This document shows positions 17,677 through 25,811 of a DNA stretch of 64,000 nt, piece after piece. Below the pieces are notes generated by a model, which saw nothing but the letters and a program-made list of their open reading frames with translations, made no database searches and was not told the origin of the DNA. This stretch comes from Acidobacteriaceae bacterium (GTDB taxonomy: Bacteria; Acidobacteriota; Terriglobia; Terriglobales; Acidobacteriaceae), in the NCBI GenBank assembly GCA_003170825.1, contig PMYL01000059.1, forward strand, positions 107,503-171,502, written 5' to 3'. Positions within the stretch are counted from its first letter, which is position 1; the number at the start of each line of letters is the position of its first letter. The translations under genes and the position numbers were made by a program.

Positions 17677-17706
17677 TTGATTTGTGTCTACATTTGTGTA
17701 CATAAT
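17677..17706 (+). promoter_or_regulatory. Probable sigma-70 promoter of brnT-brnA with repeated TTGTGT(CT)ACAT boxes
   Basis: TTGATT at 17677 and CATAAT at 17701 are separated by 18 bases, and the brnT ATG follows at 17719. Two near-identical boxes, TTGTGTCTACAT and TTGTGTACAT, lie in the spacer and at the -10. They are good candidates for the site where BrnA represses its own operon, as is known for this toxin-antitoxin family. Confidence 0.5.
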
Positions 17707-17718
17707 AGAGGGTAGGCA

Positions 17719-18010
17719 ATGGCAGGCAAGGAACTCGAATTCGAGTGGGACGAAGCCAAGGCCCAAAACAATCTGGAGAAGCACAGGGTTTCGTTTCTGA
17801 CCGCCTCGGCGATCTTTTTGAACGAGCGATTGGAGCGCATCGACGACCGCCAGGATTATGGCGAACTCCGCTGGATTGCGCTGGGGCGCGTGGATGGCGA
17901 AGTCTATCGCATTGTGTTTGCCTGGCGGCGAAAATCTGATTCGCCTCATCAGCGCCCAGAAAGCGAGCAAAGATGAACGGGAAATCTACTATCGTGAGAC
18001 ATTCGCTTAG
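17719..18010 (+). pseudogene. brnT: BrnT-family toxin, frameshifted
   Basis: The first 70 residues match the BrnT ribonuclease toxin (FEWDEAKAQNNLEKHRVSF, then DYGELRWIALGRVDGEVYRIVFAWR). At about 17926 the frame shifts: the expected ending GENLIRLISAQKASKDERE and IYYRETFA continues in another frame to a stop at 18008-18010. The frame as it stands ends at 17976 with an unrelated 15-residue tail that lacks the conserved RLISARKA motif. The toxin is probably inactive unless this is a sequencing error. In the present frame the stop overlaps the brnA start as ATGA. Confidence 0.75.
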
Positions 18011-18254
18011 CGAGATCAGGGCCATGCGTGAACGCGGCGAAGACCCGACTAGCGCGGATGCGCCGGATGCGGAGTCGCTTGGCGCTGAGTTCTGGAGCTC
18101 CGCGCGGGTGGTGATGCCGACGGGAAAGACCTCGGTTCACCTGCGCCTCGATAATGATGTAGTTGAGTGGTTCCGGGCACACGGCAAAGGACACCTGACG
18201 CGCATGAATGCCGTTCTCCGAGCCTACGTCGAAGCACAGAAGCATTGCGCGTAG
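17973..18254 (+). CDS. brnA: BrnA-family antitoxin
   Basis: A 93-residue BrnA antitoxin. The N-terminus carries the family SLSEIRAMRERGEDPT segment, and the C-terminus the ribbon-helix-helix domain KTSVHLRLDNDVVEWFRAHGKGHLTRMNAVLRAYVEA. It should neutralise BrnT and repress the promoter upstream of brnT. The gene begins inside the ancestral 3-prime end of brnT, an overlap I believe is common in this family. It looks intact although its toxin is frameshifted, an arrangement that could leave it as an orphan regulator. Confidence 0.85.
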   Translation: MNGKSTIVRHSLSEIRAMRERGEDPTSADAPDAESLGAEFWSSARVVMPTGKTSVHLRLDNDVVEWFRAHGKGHLTRMNAVLRAYVEAQKHCA

Positions 18255-18310
18255 CCACCTGCGGCGGGTCTGCGCGGTACTACAATTTGCATGGAAAAAG
18301 ACAGAATCCG

Positions 18311-18646
18311 ATGTCACGCAACAGTCTCGTTCTGATAATTGGCCTATTTGTTCTGCTAGTTGTTGCAGTAAGGTCGGCTGTTGCATTTGCGCGCTTCTCA
18401 AAAGCGGCGCAGTACTTCCCGTCCGTCCAGATTGGAGATTCTCGTTCTTCAGTCTCTAGTCTCTGCAAAGATGGGAAGGCCCAACTATCATGAAGGCAAA
18501 TGCGGGGTGATACATGTTCCCGGCAAGGATTGTGCCCTTGAATATCTGTATTCTCATCCCTTGCGCCGCTTGTTCCCGAATACTACGTTGTAGCATTTTC
18601 GAAGGCTGACCGGGTGATTGAGGCCGACGAGTGGGATTCGCCTTGA
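18311..18646 (+). pseudogene. Small membrane-anchored protein, broken by two frameshifts
   Basis: ATG 18311 opens a frame with an N-terminal membrane segment (LVLIIGLFVLLVVAVRSAVA) that ends at 18493. The sense then jumps frame to GRPNYHEGKCGVIHVPGKDC and ALEYLYSHP from about 18470, and again near 18558 to LAPLVPEYYVVAFSKADRV followed by IEADEWDSP with a stop at 18644-18646. The three pieces together read like one coherent protein of about 110 residues, so I infer two small frameshifts. Family unknown. It lies directly behind the damaged brnT-brnA pair. Confidence 0.55.
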
Positions 18647-18826
18647 CCGTTGGGACTAGTATCTGACCTCATTAATCCGAAACGTACCCACGTTTCTGAT
18701 CCGTTCATCGCCAATTCGGAATCCAGTTGACCATCGTTTTCCACCCCCTCGCGCCCCACCCCGAAACGATACAATCCCCTCTAGGCGGCCTCCATTCCGG
18801 ACAGGCCTCCAGGAGCGGGTTCAGCG

Positions 18827-20812
18827 ATGGGTTATCAGGTTCTGGCCAGAAAATACCGCCCGCAGCGCTTTGCCGACGTGGCCGGGCAAGACCACGTGAC
18901 CCGCACCCTGCTCAATGCGCTCAGCCAGAACCGTATCGCGCACGGCTACATCTTCAGCGGCCACCGCGGCATCGGCAAAACCACCATCGCGCGCATCGTG
19001 GCCATGGCGCTCAACTGCCGCACGGAAGTGGGCACAGCAGCCCGGCCCACGCACGAACCTTGCGGCGTATGCGATTCCTGCGTTGAGATTCGCCAGGGCA
19101 ACGCCGTGGACGTGATCGAGATTGACGCCGCCACCAATCGCGGCATCGACGAGATTCGCGAACTGCGCGACGCCGCGCGCTACGCCCCCTCCCGCGACCG
19201 CTACAAGATCTACATCCTCGACGAGGCCCACCAAATCACCGATGCGGCCTTCAACGCCCTGCTCAAGACCCTCGAGGAGCCCCCGGCGCACGTCATCTTC
19301 ATGATGGCCACCACACAGCCAGAGGACATTCCCCAGACCATCCGCTCCCGCTGCCAGCATTTCAGCTTTCATGCCGTCAAATTCGACGATATTCTCACCC
19401 AATTGAAGATGATCGCCGGTGAGGAGCAGGTCGAGGCCGAAGACGCCGCCCTGGCCCTGCTGGCCGAGGCGGGCGACGGCTCGATGCGCGACGCGCTCTC
19501 GATCATGGACCAGGCCATTGCTTCGGCGCCCATCGAAATCGTCCAAGGGGCTGGCCGCCCCGTGCTCTCTGCGGCACAGATTCGCGAGCTGATGGGCGCA
19601 GTGCCCAATGCGGTCTTCGAGCGCCTATTGGAGGCCGTGGCTGCCGGCCAGAGCGCCGAGCTGATGGAGCAGTTGAACCTGCTCGTCAATGCCGGCCATA
19701 ATCCATCGTCGCTGGCCCGGCAGATGGTCCGCTATTTGCGCAATACGCTCATGGCCAAGCTGGGCGGCGAGCAGACTGAACTGCTCCAGATCTCCGGCGA
19801 CGAGCGCGCCCGCGCCGTACGCACTGCCCTTCTGTTCACTGAGGAGGAGCTGACCCGCAATCTGCAGATCGTCCTGCGCACCTTCGACGACCTGAACTAC
19901 CGCCAGGAGCAGCGCTTTCACCTCGAGTTGGGCCTGCTCAAGCTGATTCATGCGCAGCGGCTGCTGCCGATCGAAGAGCTTCTGAGCGGTGTGGCAACCG
20001 GCGCTCCACCCAACTCTGGAATCCGCAGCGCCACCGCGCCTTCCGCTCCTCGCACAACAGCAACCCCGTCGCGCCTGGCTCCAATCCCCGCCACACCGCA
20101 GTCCGCGCCATCCATCTCCCCATTTGGGCCGGCTGGCGGTAGCTGGAACTCGGGCCCCAGGATGGATTCGGGATTCAAGCCGGATTCGGGACCCAAGCCG
20201 GATTCGGGACCCAAGCCGGATTCCGCGGCCGGGCCGGTCGCCACAATGGAACGTCCATCGCCTGCCGCCGCACACGCAAGCGCCAGCGAAGCCTTCAGCA
20301 GCCCGTTTCTGGGCAGCGCGCCCTTCCCTGCCGCCGCAACTCCGGCCACCGGCTACGCGGCAACGCTCACCGAAGGCGCGCTGGCCAAAGCCCCTGAAGC
20401 CGCCACGCCATCCTCAGGCCCTCCCAGCATGGAATCCCTGCGCCATGCCATCGGCTCCGCTCTGGTAGACGCCGGCCACGTCTCAGCCGCCCAGTTACTG
20501 GGCTCCGGCGCGTGGACCCTCGATAGCGCCAGCCTGCGCATCGAAGTGGCCGGCATGGGCAAAAAGATGCTCAGCCTGACGGTCAATGCCGCTGCGGAGA
20601 AGATCATTCGCCAGGAGTTGCAACGGCTGGGCGCGGTCGCCCGCTTCCTGGTCATTCCCGGCGCTGGAAGCGACGCACCGGCCGCAGCCGCGATCTCCGC
20701 GCCCTTGGCCGGCAGCATTCAGGAAGCCGCGCTCAGTAACCCCTGGGTCCAGAGGGCACAGGATATCTTCAAGGCCGAGGTCCGCAGCGTGGTCGATCTG
20801 CGCCAAAAGTAA
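18827..20812 (+). CDS. dnaX: DNA polymerase III subunit gamma/tau
   Basis: A 661-residue DnaX. The AAA+ clamp-loader module is complete: LARKYRPQRFADVAGQ, Walker A GHRGIGKTT, the zinc cysteines (CRTE...CGVCDSC), Walker B and sensor region IYILDEAHQITDAAFNALLKTLEEPP, and the SRC arginine finger in IRSRCQHFSF. From about residue 390 a proline/serine/alanine-rich linker begins that contains an 18-bp tandem repeat, followed by a conserved-looking C-terminal domain. It loads the beta clamp onto primed DNA. A GGAGCGGG ribosome site precedes the ATG. First gene of the dnaX-ybaB-recR cluster. Confidence 0.96.
   Translation: MGYQVLARKYRPQRFADVAGQDHVTRTLLNALSQNRIAHGYIFSGHRGIGKTTIARIVAMALNCRTEVGTAARPTHEPCGVCDSCVEIRQGNAVDVIEIDAATNRGIDEIRELRDAARYAPSRDRYKIYILDEAHQITDAAFNALLKTLEEPPAHVIFMMATTQPEDIPQTIRSRCQHFSFHAVKFDDILTQLKMIAGEEQVEAEDAALALLAEAGDGSMRDALSIMDQAIASAPIEIVQGAGRPVLSAAQIRELMGAVPNAVFERLLEAVAAGQSAELMEQLNLLVNAGHNPSSLARQMVRYLRNTLMAKLGGEQTELLQISGDERARAVRTALLFTEEELTRNLQIVLRTFDDLNYRQEQRFHLELGLLKLIHAQRLLPIEELLSGVATGAPPNSGIRSATAPSAPRTTATPSRLAPIPATPQSAPSISPFGPAGGSWNSGPRMDSGFKPDSGPKPDSGPKPDSAAGPVATMERPSPAAAHASASEAFSSPFLGSAPFPAAATPATGYAATLTEGALAKAPEAATPSSGPPSMESLRHAIGSALVDAGHVSAAQLLGSGAWTLDSASLRIEVAGMGKKMLSLTVNAAAEKIIRQELQRLGAVARFLVIPGAGSDAPAAAAISAPLAGSIQEAALSNPWVQRAQDIFKAEVRSVVDLRQK
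20164..20223 (+). repeat. 18-bp tandem repeat inside dnaX linker
   Basis: Three copies of an 18-bp unit (GGATTCGGGACCCAAGCC, first copy with two changes) at 20164-20181, 20182-20199 and 20200-20217, plus the start of a fourth. They encode DSGFKP-DSGPKP-DSGPKP-DS in the disordered linker. Copy number is likely to vary by slippage without breaking the frame. Confidence 0.9.
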
Positions 20813-20839
20813 ACGCACGCTCCAACGAGGAAAAAAGCG

Positions 20840-21166
20840 ATGATCAACCCGCTCAAAATCTCCGAGATGCTTTCCCAGGCCAACCAGATGCAGGAGGAAG
20901 TCCAGCGCAAACTGGGCCAGACCGTGGTGGAGGGAACCAGCGGTGGCGGCGCCGTCACCGCAACCATGAACGGCAAGAAGCAGCTCCTCAAGCTCCGCAT
21001 CGACCCCTCGGCTGTCGTTGGCCTCGGCAGCGGCCAGCCCGACGTAGAGATGCTCGAGGACCTGGTAGTGGCCGCCGTCAACGAAGCCGGACGCAAGGCA
21101 GATGAGGCGATGCAATCCAGCGTGCAAGGGATACTGGGCGGCCTCAAGCTGCCGGGCCTTGGCTGA
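20840..21166 (+). CDS. ybaB: YbaB/EbfC family nucleoid-associated protein
   Basis: A 108-residue YbaB/EbfC protein with the family pattern: a coiled N-terminal helix (ISEMLSQANQMQEEVQRKLGQ), the GTSGGGAVTATMNGKKQLLKLRIDP strand region, and the closing EDLVVAAVNEAGRKADEAM helix. It binds DNA as a dimer and may assist recombinational repair. It lies 27 bases after dnaX and just before recR, the usual bacterial order. A GAGGAAAAAAGCG ribosome site precedes the ATG. Confidence 0.95.
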   Translation: MINPLKISEMLSQANQMQEEVQRKLGQTVVEGTSGGGAVTATMNGKKQLLKLRIDPSAVVGLGSGQPDVEMLEDLVVAAVNEAGRKADEAMQSSVQGILGGLKLPGLG

Positions 21167-21199
21167 TTTTTCCGAATGCAATCTCAGGGAGGCAGCAAC

Positions 21200-21799
21200 G
21201 TGTCACGCTATGCCGAGCCGATTGCGCGGCTCATCGAAGAGCTGAAGAAACTCCCCGGAGTGGGCGCCAAGAGCGCCCAACGCTTCGCCTTCCATATCCT
21301 GCGCTCCTCGGACGAGGATGCCGCGGCGCTGGCCGAGGCGGTGCGCGGCCTCAAGGCCAGCCTGCGCCTGTGTTCCATCTGCAACAACGTCACCGACGTC
21401 GATCCCTGCGCCTATTGCACCAGTCCCACCCGCAACCAGCGCCTGGTCTGCGTGGTGGAGGAGCCCAGCAACATCGCCGCCGTCGAGCGGACCCGCGGCT
21501 ACCTGGGCGTCTACCATGTCCTCCATGGAACCCTCTCGCCCATGCACGGCGTGGGGCCTGACCAGTTGCGCACCGGCACTCTGGTCGCCCGCGTCGAACG
21601 CGGCGAAGTGGACGAGATCATCGTAGCCACCAGCCCCACTCTGGAAGGCGAAGCCACCGCCAACTGGCTCGCCGGCGCCCTGCGCGCCTTCGATGTCCGA
21701 ATCACCCGCATCGCCACCGGCGTCCCAGCCGGCAGCGACATCGAGTATGCCGACGAAGTGTCGATGGCCCGCGCAATGGACGGCCGGCGAGAACTCTAA
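21200..21799 (+). CDS. recR: Recombination protein RecR
   Basis: A 199-residue RecR: helix-hairpin-helix LIEELKKLPGVGAKSAQRFAFHIL, the four-cysteine zinc finger CSICNNVTDVDPCAYC, and the Toprim domain starting VCVVEEPSNIAAVERT with the family GTLSPMHGVGPDQL segment. It works with RecF and RecO to load RecA at gaps. I take GTG 21200 as the start because GGGAGG lies seven bases upstream and the length then matches the family; the ATG at 21176 would add eight residues with no ribosome site. Confidence 0.95.
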   Translation: MSRYAEPIARLIEELKKLPGVGAKSAQRFAFHILRSSDEDAAALAEAVRGLKASLRLCSICNNVTDVDPCAYCTSPTRNQRLVCVVEEPSNIAAVERTRGYLGVYHVLHGTLSPMHGVGPDQLRTGTLVARVERGEVDEIIVATSPTLEGEATANWLAGALRAFDVRITRIATGVPAGSDIEYADEVSMARAMDGRREL

Positions 21800-21950
21800 C
21801 AAAATCAGTTGACCCAGCGATGTAGTTCGGCTTTCCCTTCCGAAGAACGGCTCTGGTTCCGGCCGGGGCCGTCCTTTTTGAAAGACGCGAGAAGAGGAAA
21901 GGAAACTGAAACCCCATGTTTCTAATGTTTTGAACAGCACACATTCCGCC

Positions 21951-21977
21951 TTACACATTGCCGCAATGTGCTATACT
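21951..21977 (+). promoter_or_regulatory. Promoter with embedded palindromic operator
   Basis: A 17-bp palindrome CACATTGC-C-GCAATGTG at 21954-21970 is followed directly by TATACT at 21972-21977, a good -10 box. A possible -35 (TTACAC) begins at 21951, with a short 15-base spacer. A protein bound at the palindrome would block RNA polymerase. This fits an autoregulated operon for the two genes downstream. Confidence 0.5.
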
Positions 21978-22014
21978 TTAGCTGTGGTGAAATTCACTCG
22001 TGAAGAGCAATCAA

Positions 22015-22434
22015 ATGTCCGGCTGGACTCCGCATTTCGACATCACGACGATTCCCGATGACGTATTGCTTCGAGAGAGTGCCCGCAGGTTGCGTGCGCG
22101 CCAGCTTCGCTCCCCGCGGGCAAAGGTGCTCCGTCAGTGCCCCAAATGCGGGGAACCGTTCGGCGCCCGCGAATTACGCAAGCACCTTCCTCGGTGTGTG
22201 CAGCTTACCGTCAATGGAATGAGCCTCAATCCAAACAGGGTCGTTCGCAAGGTCACCAGCGTTGAAGAACAAGAAGCGGAGAACTACCGCTATTGGCAGA
22301 GTATCCCCGTAGGGGACAGACTCGTAGCCGTGTGCGAACTTACCGAAGCCGCATACGCGATTCGGGAGATCGGTCAGAATGCTAACAAAAGACATGAAAG
22401 AACTCATACGCATGTTCAACGAACAGGGCGTTGA
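22015..22434 (+). CDS. Small zinc-finger-like protein, partner of a nucleotidyltransferase
   Basis: A 139-residue protein with a C2HC zinc-finger-like motif, CPKCGEPFGARELRKHLPRC, near residues 40-60. The C-terminus (ERIAAV-type helix: SIPVGDRLVAVCELTEAAYA, ending RHERTHTHVQRTGR) resembles the short genes that often precede nucleotidyltransferases of this type. ATG 22015 is chosen for the GAAGAG seven bases before it; GTG 22000 is the alternative. It overlaps the nucleotidyltransferase gene by 56 bases, suggesting translational coupling. Role as antitoxin or operator-binding protein is inferred. Confidence 0.6.
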   Translation: MSGWTPHFDITTIPDDVLLRESARRLRARQLRSPRAKVLRQCPKCGEPFGARELRKHLPRCVQLTVNGMSLNPNRVVRKVTSVEEQEAENYRYWQSIPVGDRLVAVCELTEAAYAIREIGQNANKRHERTHTHVQRTGR

Positions 22435-22906
22435 GTATTTGCTCGTTGGGGGCTACGCATTCGGTGTCCACGCTCAACCGCGCGCAACCAAAGATCTTGA
22501 CCTGTTCATCCGGGCCGATGCAAGGAATAGCGATGCTGTGTTCAGAGCCTTATGCAAGTTTGGCGCGCCCCTTCACGGACTTACCGCTAAAGATTTCCGG
22601 GATGCAAAAACAGGGCTTCAGATCGGCATGCCTCCGAATCGAATCGATATCCTTCAACAGATCAGCGGCGTGACGTTCGACGAAGCATGGAAAGACCATG
22701 TCAACGCCATGATAGAAGGTGAGACGCCGACTTACGTCATCTCACGAGAAAACCTAATCAAGAACAAACTGGCTGCGGGCAGAGAACAAGATATTCTCGA
22801 TGTGAAGCAAATCCAAAAAGCGGCCGTCTACGCTTCAGAACAGCCAACACAAAAAGCGAGAAAGCCCATTCTCAAAAAGAAGAATCGCAAGGGAATTGAA
22901 CGCTGA
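22379..22906 (+). CDS. Nucleotidyltransferase-fold protein (DUF6036/AbiEii-like)
   Basis: A 175-residue protein with the minimal nucleotidyltransferase signature: LLVGGYAFGVHAQPRATKDLDLFI near residues 21-45, giving the GG...H and DxD motifs, and a later RIDILQQISGV region that would supply the third carboxylate. Proteins of this kind act as toxins, phage-defence factors or enzymes that modify tRNA or proteins. The start lies inside the preceding zinc-finger gene in another frame. The lysine-rich C-terminus (KARKPILKKKNRKGIER) is probably disordered. The activity itself is unproven. Confidence 0.7.
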   Translation: MLTKDMKELIRMFNEQGVEYLLVGGYAFGVHAQPRATKDLDLFIRADARNSDAVFRALCKFGAPLHGLTAKDFRDAKTGLQIGMPPNRIDILQQISGVTFDEAWKDHVNAMIEGETPTYVISRENLIKNKLAAGREQDILDVKQIQKAAVYASEQPTQKARKPILKKKNRKGIER

Positions 22907-23231
22907 AGGTCCGGTTCCTCAGAGCGATTTGAATGGGGTTGACCTCCTGCTTCGGCCTATCTCAAGACGCCGGACGTATGCGCCGAATGAGGCTCGGGGC
23001 ATTGTTCCTCAGTCCCCACAGTCTTTTCTGCGCTTCGCTTGCCCTCAAATGCGTCCACTCCCTCGGTGAATGCCAAGGACCGCGACCTCTGCCGTGAAAG
23101 GTAACAGGAATCCAGTAACTTATTGAATCCAGGCGTAATGGATGGCTCCTTTTGGCGCCTTGAGGAGCACACGGGAACGCTTATTGCGGCCTTCTCGTCA
23201 GCTATCAACCTGCTTGAAGCACTACACTTGA
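22907..23231. other. Intergenic region without recognised features
   Basis: About 325 bases between the nucleotidyltransferase and the histidine kinase. I find no coherent reading frame, tRNA or clear promoter. The short open frames on the minus strand have no ribosome site and look random. Confidence 0.4.
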
Positions 23232-23237
23232 GTGATT

Positions 23238-24314
23238 ATGTCTGCGAAGCCAGGGGAAGACGGTGCTCTCAGGCGCTCCAGGGAGCGGGGCCGGCCTCTG
23301 CTCTGGTTGAGCGGGGCCTGGGTTCTGCCATTTCTGGGCATCTTTTTTTGGATTTTCCCTGGCGCCCAATTCGCCAAGGTCATCGTCTTGATCCTTGTCG
23401 TCCTGGCGGCGCCGCTGCCCGCACTCGCGTACACGCATCGGCAGCGGGTCCGCCTGGTTGCCCGCGCGGCAAGCTCCGAAGAAGAAGCGGCGCAACTGAA
23501 GCTGCAATTGGAGACCGTCCGTTTCCGCACGGCCCGCTTGCGCGAGGAGTTGCAAGCCGCCGACCGGCAGGCGCGGCTGAGCCATCAACTGACGCTTCTG
23601 GGCCAATTTACGGCCGGCTTCATGCACGAGTTCAACAATCCGCTGGCGATTGTGGCGGGCAGGATCGAGGTGCTGCTCGAAGAGCGCAAAGAGGATGCTG
23701 CTCTGTGCGCCGATCTGGAGCAGATGCTCAAAGAGACGCGCTACATGAGCAACATCGCCACCACGCTCCTGCAGGCGCTGCGACGCGAGCGCGGCGGAGA
23801 GATCTTCGAAGCCTCGGTTCCGCAGAAGGCCCTGGAAGAGGCGCTGGCGGCGCTGCGGCCCTCTGCCCAAAGCCAGGGAGTGAAACTGGTGGAGGAGATC
23901 GGGGAGGCGCCGCGGGTGGAGGTTCCCGAACACGTGATTGGCGAAGTGGTCCGCGGTTTGCTCGGCAATGCGCTCGAAGCACTGAAGGGGCTGGATGAAG
24001 GCGCGATCTGGGTGCGCCTTGAGCCCTATCGCACTGCGGGCGCCAAAGTCGTGGCCAGGATCGAAGACAACGGGCCGGGCGTGCCGGAGAGCATTCGCGA
24101 ACACCTCTTTGAGCCGTTTGTCTCGCAGAGCACAGCGCGGGAGCGGCTGGGGCTGGGGCTGTTTCTGGCGGCCAGCCTGCTGGATATGTATGATGGGCGC
24201 ATCCGCTATGAAGCCAGGGAAGGCGGTGGCGCCAGTTTCGTTGTCGAGTTGCCTCCGGCGCGATTTACCCGCGGCCAGCCCTATCACTGGTTTGCCGGAG
24301 GAACAACCGCGTGA
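23238..24314 (+). CDS. Sensor histidine kinase (NtrB-like)
   Basis: A 358-residue kinase. Two closely spaced membrane segments (residues about 22-65) are followed by a coiled coil (SSEEEAAQLKLQLETV), the phosphoacceptor box MHEFNNPLAIVAGR with His near residue 129, and an ATPase domain with N (LLGNALEALK), G1 (DNGPGVPE) and G2 (GLGLFLA) boxes. There is no periplasmic sensor domain, so the signal is probably membrane or cytoplasmic. The stop overlaps the start of the sigma-54 activator by four bases. ATG 23238 is used; GTG 23232 is in frame. Confidence 0.88.
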   Translation: MSAKPGEDGALRRSRERGRPLLWLSGAWVLPFLGIFFWIFPGAQFAKVIVLILVVLAAPLPALAYTHRQRVRLVARAASSEEEAAQLKLQLETVRFRTARLREELQAADRQARLSHQLTLLGQFTAGFMHEFNNPLAIVAGRIEVLLEERKEDAALCADLEQMLKETRYMSNIATTLLQALRRERGGEIFEASVPQKALEEALAALRPSAQSQGVKLVEEIGEAPRVEVPEHVIGEVVRGLLGNALEALKGLDEGAIWVRLEPYRTAGAKVVARIEDNGPGVPESIREHLFEPFVSQSTARERLGLGLFLAASLLDMYDGRIRYEAREGGGASFVVELPPARFTRGQPYHWFAGGTTA

Positions 24315-25711
24315 GTCGCATTCTGGTGATTGACGACGAAGCCGCGCTGGGAGAAAACATCCAGCGGATGCTGCGCTCGCCCGGCACGACGGTCTCCATT
24401 TGCGTTGACCCGGCGAAAGGTCTTGCCGAGTGCCTGGCCAACCCGCCCGACCTGGTTCTGCTGGACGTGCGCATGCCGGGCATGTCGGGTGAAGAGGTCT
24501 TTGCCCGTCTGCACGCAGCTCATCCCGGGTTGCCAATCGTCTTTCTCACTGCCTTCGGATCGGTGGAGAGTGCGGTGCTGGCCATGCGCAACGGCGCCTT
24601 CGATTACCTGCAAAAGCCCTTCAAGCGCGAGGACCTGCTGCTGGTGACCAAGCGGGCGCTTTCGCACGCCCGGCTGGAACGCGAAGTGGAAACGCTGAAG
24701 GGCCGCCTGGAAGCTCTTGGCGAGGCCGATGCAGCCGAAAGCCGCAGCGGGGCCATGCTGGAGATGATGGAAAAGTGCCGCCGCGCGGCGACGACCGATG
24801 CCACGGTGATGATCCTGGGCGAGAGCGGCTCCGGCAAGGAGGTGACCGCTCGCTTCATCCACAACCAGAGCCGGCGCAAGGATGGGCCCTTTGTGCCCGT
24901 CGAGTGCAGCGCCATGCCGGGCTCGCTGATCGAAAGCGAACTCTTCGGTTATGAGCGCGGCGCCTTCACCGGAGCGGAGCGCACCAAAAAGGGGCTCATC
25001 GAATCGGCAGACGGCGGCACGCTGTTTCTGGACGAGATCGGGGACCTGGGCGTGGAGTTGCAAACCCGGCTTTTCCGGTTTGTGGAGGAGCGAGCCATGC
25101 GGCGTCTTGGAGGCCTTGCGACGGTGCGCGTGGATTGCCGCATCCTGTGCGCGACGAATCAGGACCTGGCAGACAAGATCAAGGCAGGAACCTTTCGCGA
25201 GGAACTCTTCTACCGGTTGAGCGTCGTCACGGTCAAGCTGCCGGCTCTGCGCGAACGGCCGGAGGATATTCCTCACCTGGCGCGCTTCTTTCTGGAGCGC
25301 TTCTCCCGCCGCTATGGCAAAAGCCTGTCGGGATCGCCGCAGTTCTACGAGGCGCTCATGCGGGAGCGCTGGCCGGGCAATGTTCGCCAGTTGAGGAACG
25401 TGATGGAGAGGCTGACTGCGCTGCACCCAGGCGGAGTGCTGGGGCCGGAGGACATCGAGGAGGATTCTCCGAATGTGGAGGTTGCCAACAGCCTTTCCAC
25501 ACTGCCCTGGAAGGATGCGCGGGAGCAGTACCTGGCCAGCTTTGAACTCTCCTACGCGCAGGCCGTGCTGTCGCGTTGCAATGGCAACGTCAGCGCCGCC
25601 GCGCGCGAGGCCGGAGTGGACCGGAAGACCTTTTACGCGCTCCTGCGGCGGGAGAAGGAACAGCCATCTGGGGAATCCATTCCCCAGATGGAGCCGGGGA
25701 TCGGGGAATAA
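24311..25711 (+). CDS. Sigma-54-dependent response regulator (NtrC family)
   Basis: A 466-residue activator in three parts: a receiver (LVIDDEAA, LLDVRMPGMSG with the phospho-Asp near residue 54, KPF), a central AAA+ domain (Walker A GESGSGKE, GAFTGA loop near residue 216 that contacts sigma-54, Walker B GGTLFLDEIGD, RWPGNVRQL), and a Fis-type helix-turn-helix at the end (GNVSAAAREAGVDRKTFYALLRR). It should activate promoters of the -24/-12 type, and one such candidate lies 59 bases downstream of its stop. GTG start, overlapping the kinase stop. Confidence 0.95.
   Translation: MSRILVIDDEAALGENIQRMLRSPGTTVSICVDPAKGLAECLANPPDLVLLDVRMPGMSGEEVFARLHAAHPGLPIVFLTAFGSVESAVLAMRNGAFDYLQKPFKREDLLLVTKRALSHARLEREVETLKGRLEALGEADAAESRSGAMLEMMEKCRRAATTDATVMILGESGSGKEVTARFIHNQSRRKDGPFVPVECSAMPGSLIESELFGYERGAFTGAERTKKGLIESADGGTLFLDEIGDLGVELQTRLFRFVEERAMRRLGGLATVRVDCRILCATNQDLADKIKAGTFREELFYRLSVVTVKLPALRERPEDIPHLARFFLERFSRRYGKSLSGSPQFYEALMRERWPGNVRQLRNVMERLTALHPGGVLGPEDIEEDSPNVEVANSLSTLPWKDAREQYLASFELSYAQAVLSRCNGNVSAAAREAGVDRKTFYALLRREKEQPSGESIPQMEPGIGE
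25665..25690 (+). terminator. Strong hairpin at the end of the response-regulator gene
   Basis: A perfect 12-bp inverted repeat CATCTGGGGAAT/ATTCCCCAGATG with two central bases, inside the last codons of the gene. A second pairing partner, AATCCCCATCTGG, follows the stop at about 25712-25724, so alternative structures are possible. No T-run follows, so it may slow or end transcription, or protect the 3-prime end, rather than be a classical terminator. Confidence 0.4.
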
Positions 25712-25769
25712 AATCCCCATCTGGCGAGGATCGCTTCCCGTAAAGTATTGATACGAAAGATGCTAGCTT

Positions 25770-25785
25770 TGGCTCCCGGAGTGCT
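25770..25785 (+). promoter_or_regulatory. Candidate sigma-54 promoter for the cytochrome operon
   Basis: TGGCTCCCGGAGTGCT carries the GG and GC doublets at the exact sigma-54 spacing (GG-N10-GC) and keeps TGGC and TGC of the -24 and -12 boxes; three of the less conserved positions differ from consensus. It stands 27 bases before the ATG at 25812 and directly after a gene for a sigma-54 activator, which strengthens the call. Confidence 0.6.
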
Positions 25786-25811
25786 TAAGGAAGTGGCAGG
25801 AGCTCCCGCAC

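Noticed and set aside
18660..18826. Signal recognition particle RNA upstream of dnaX
   Set aside because: A small SRP RNA sometimes lies here, but the conserved GGAAGGAAGCA tetraloop region is missing.
18827..20812. Programmed frameshift producing a short gamma form of DnaX
   Set aside because: No A-rich slippery heptamer with a following hairpin was found in the linker region.
22957..23208. Minus-strand open frame of 83 codons between the nucleotidyltransferase and the kinase
   Set aside because: No ribosome site, no motif and random-looking composition.
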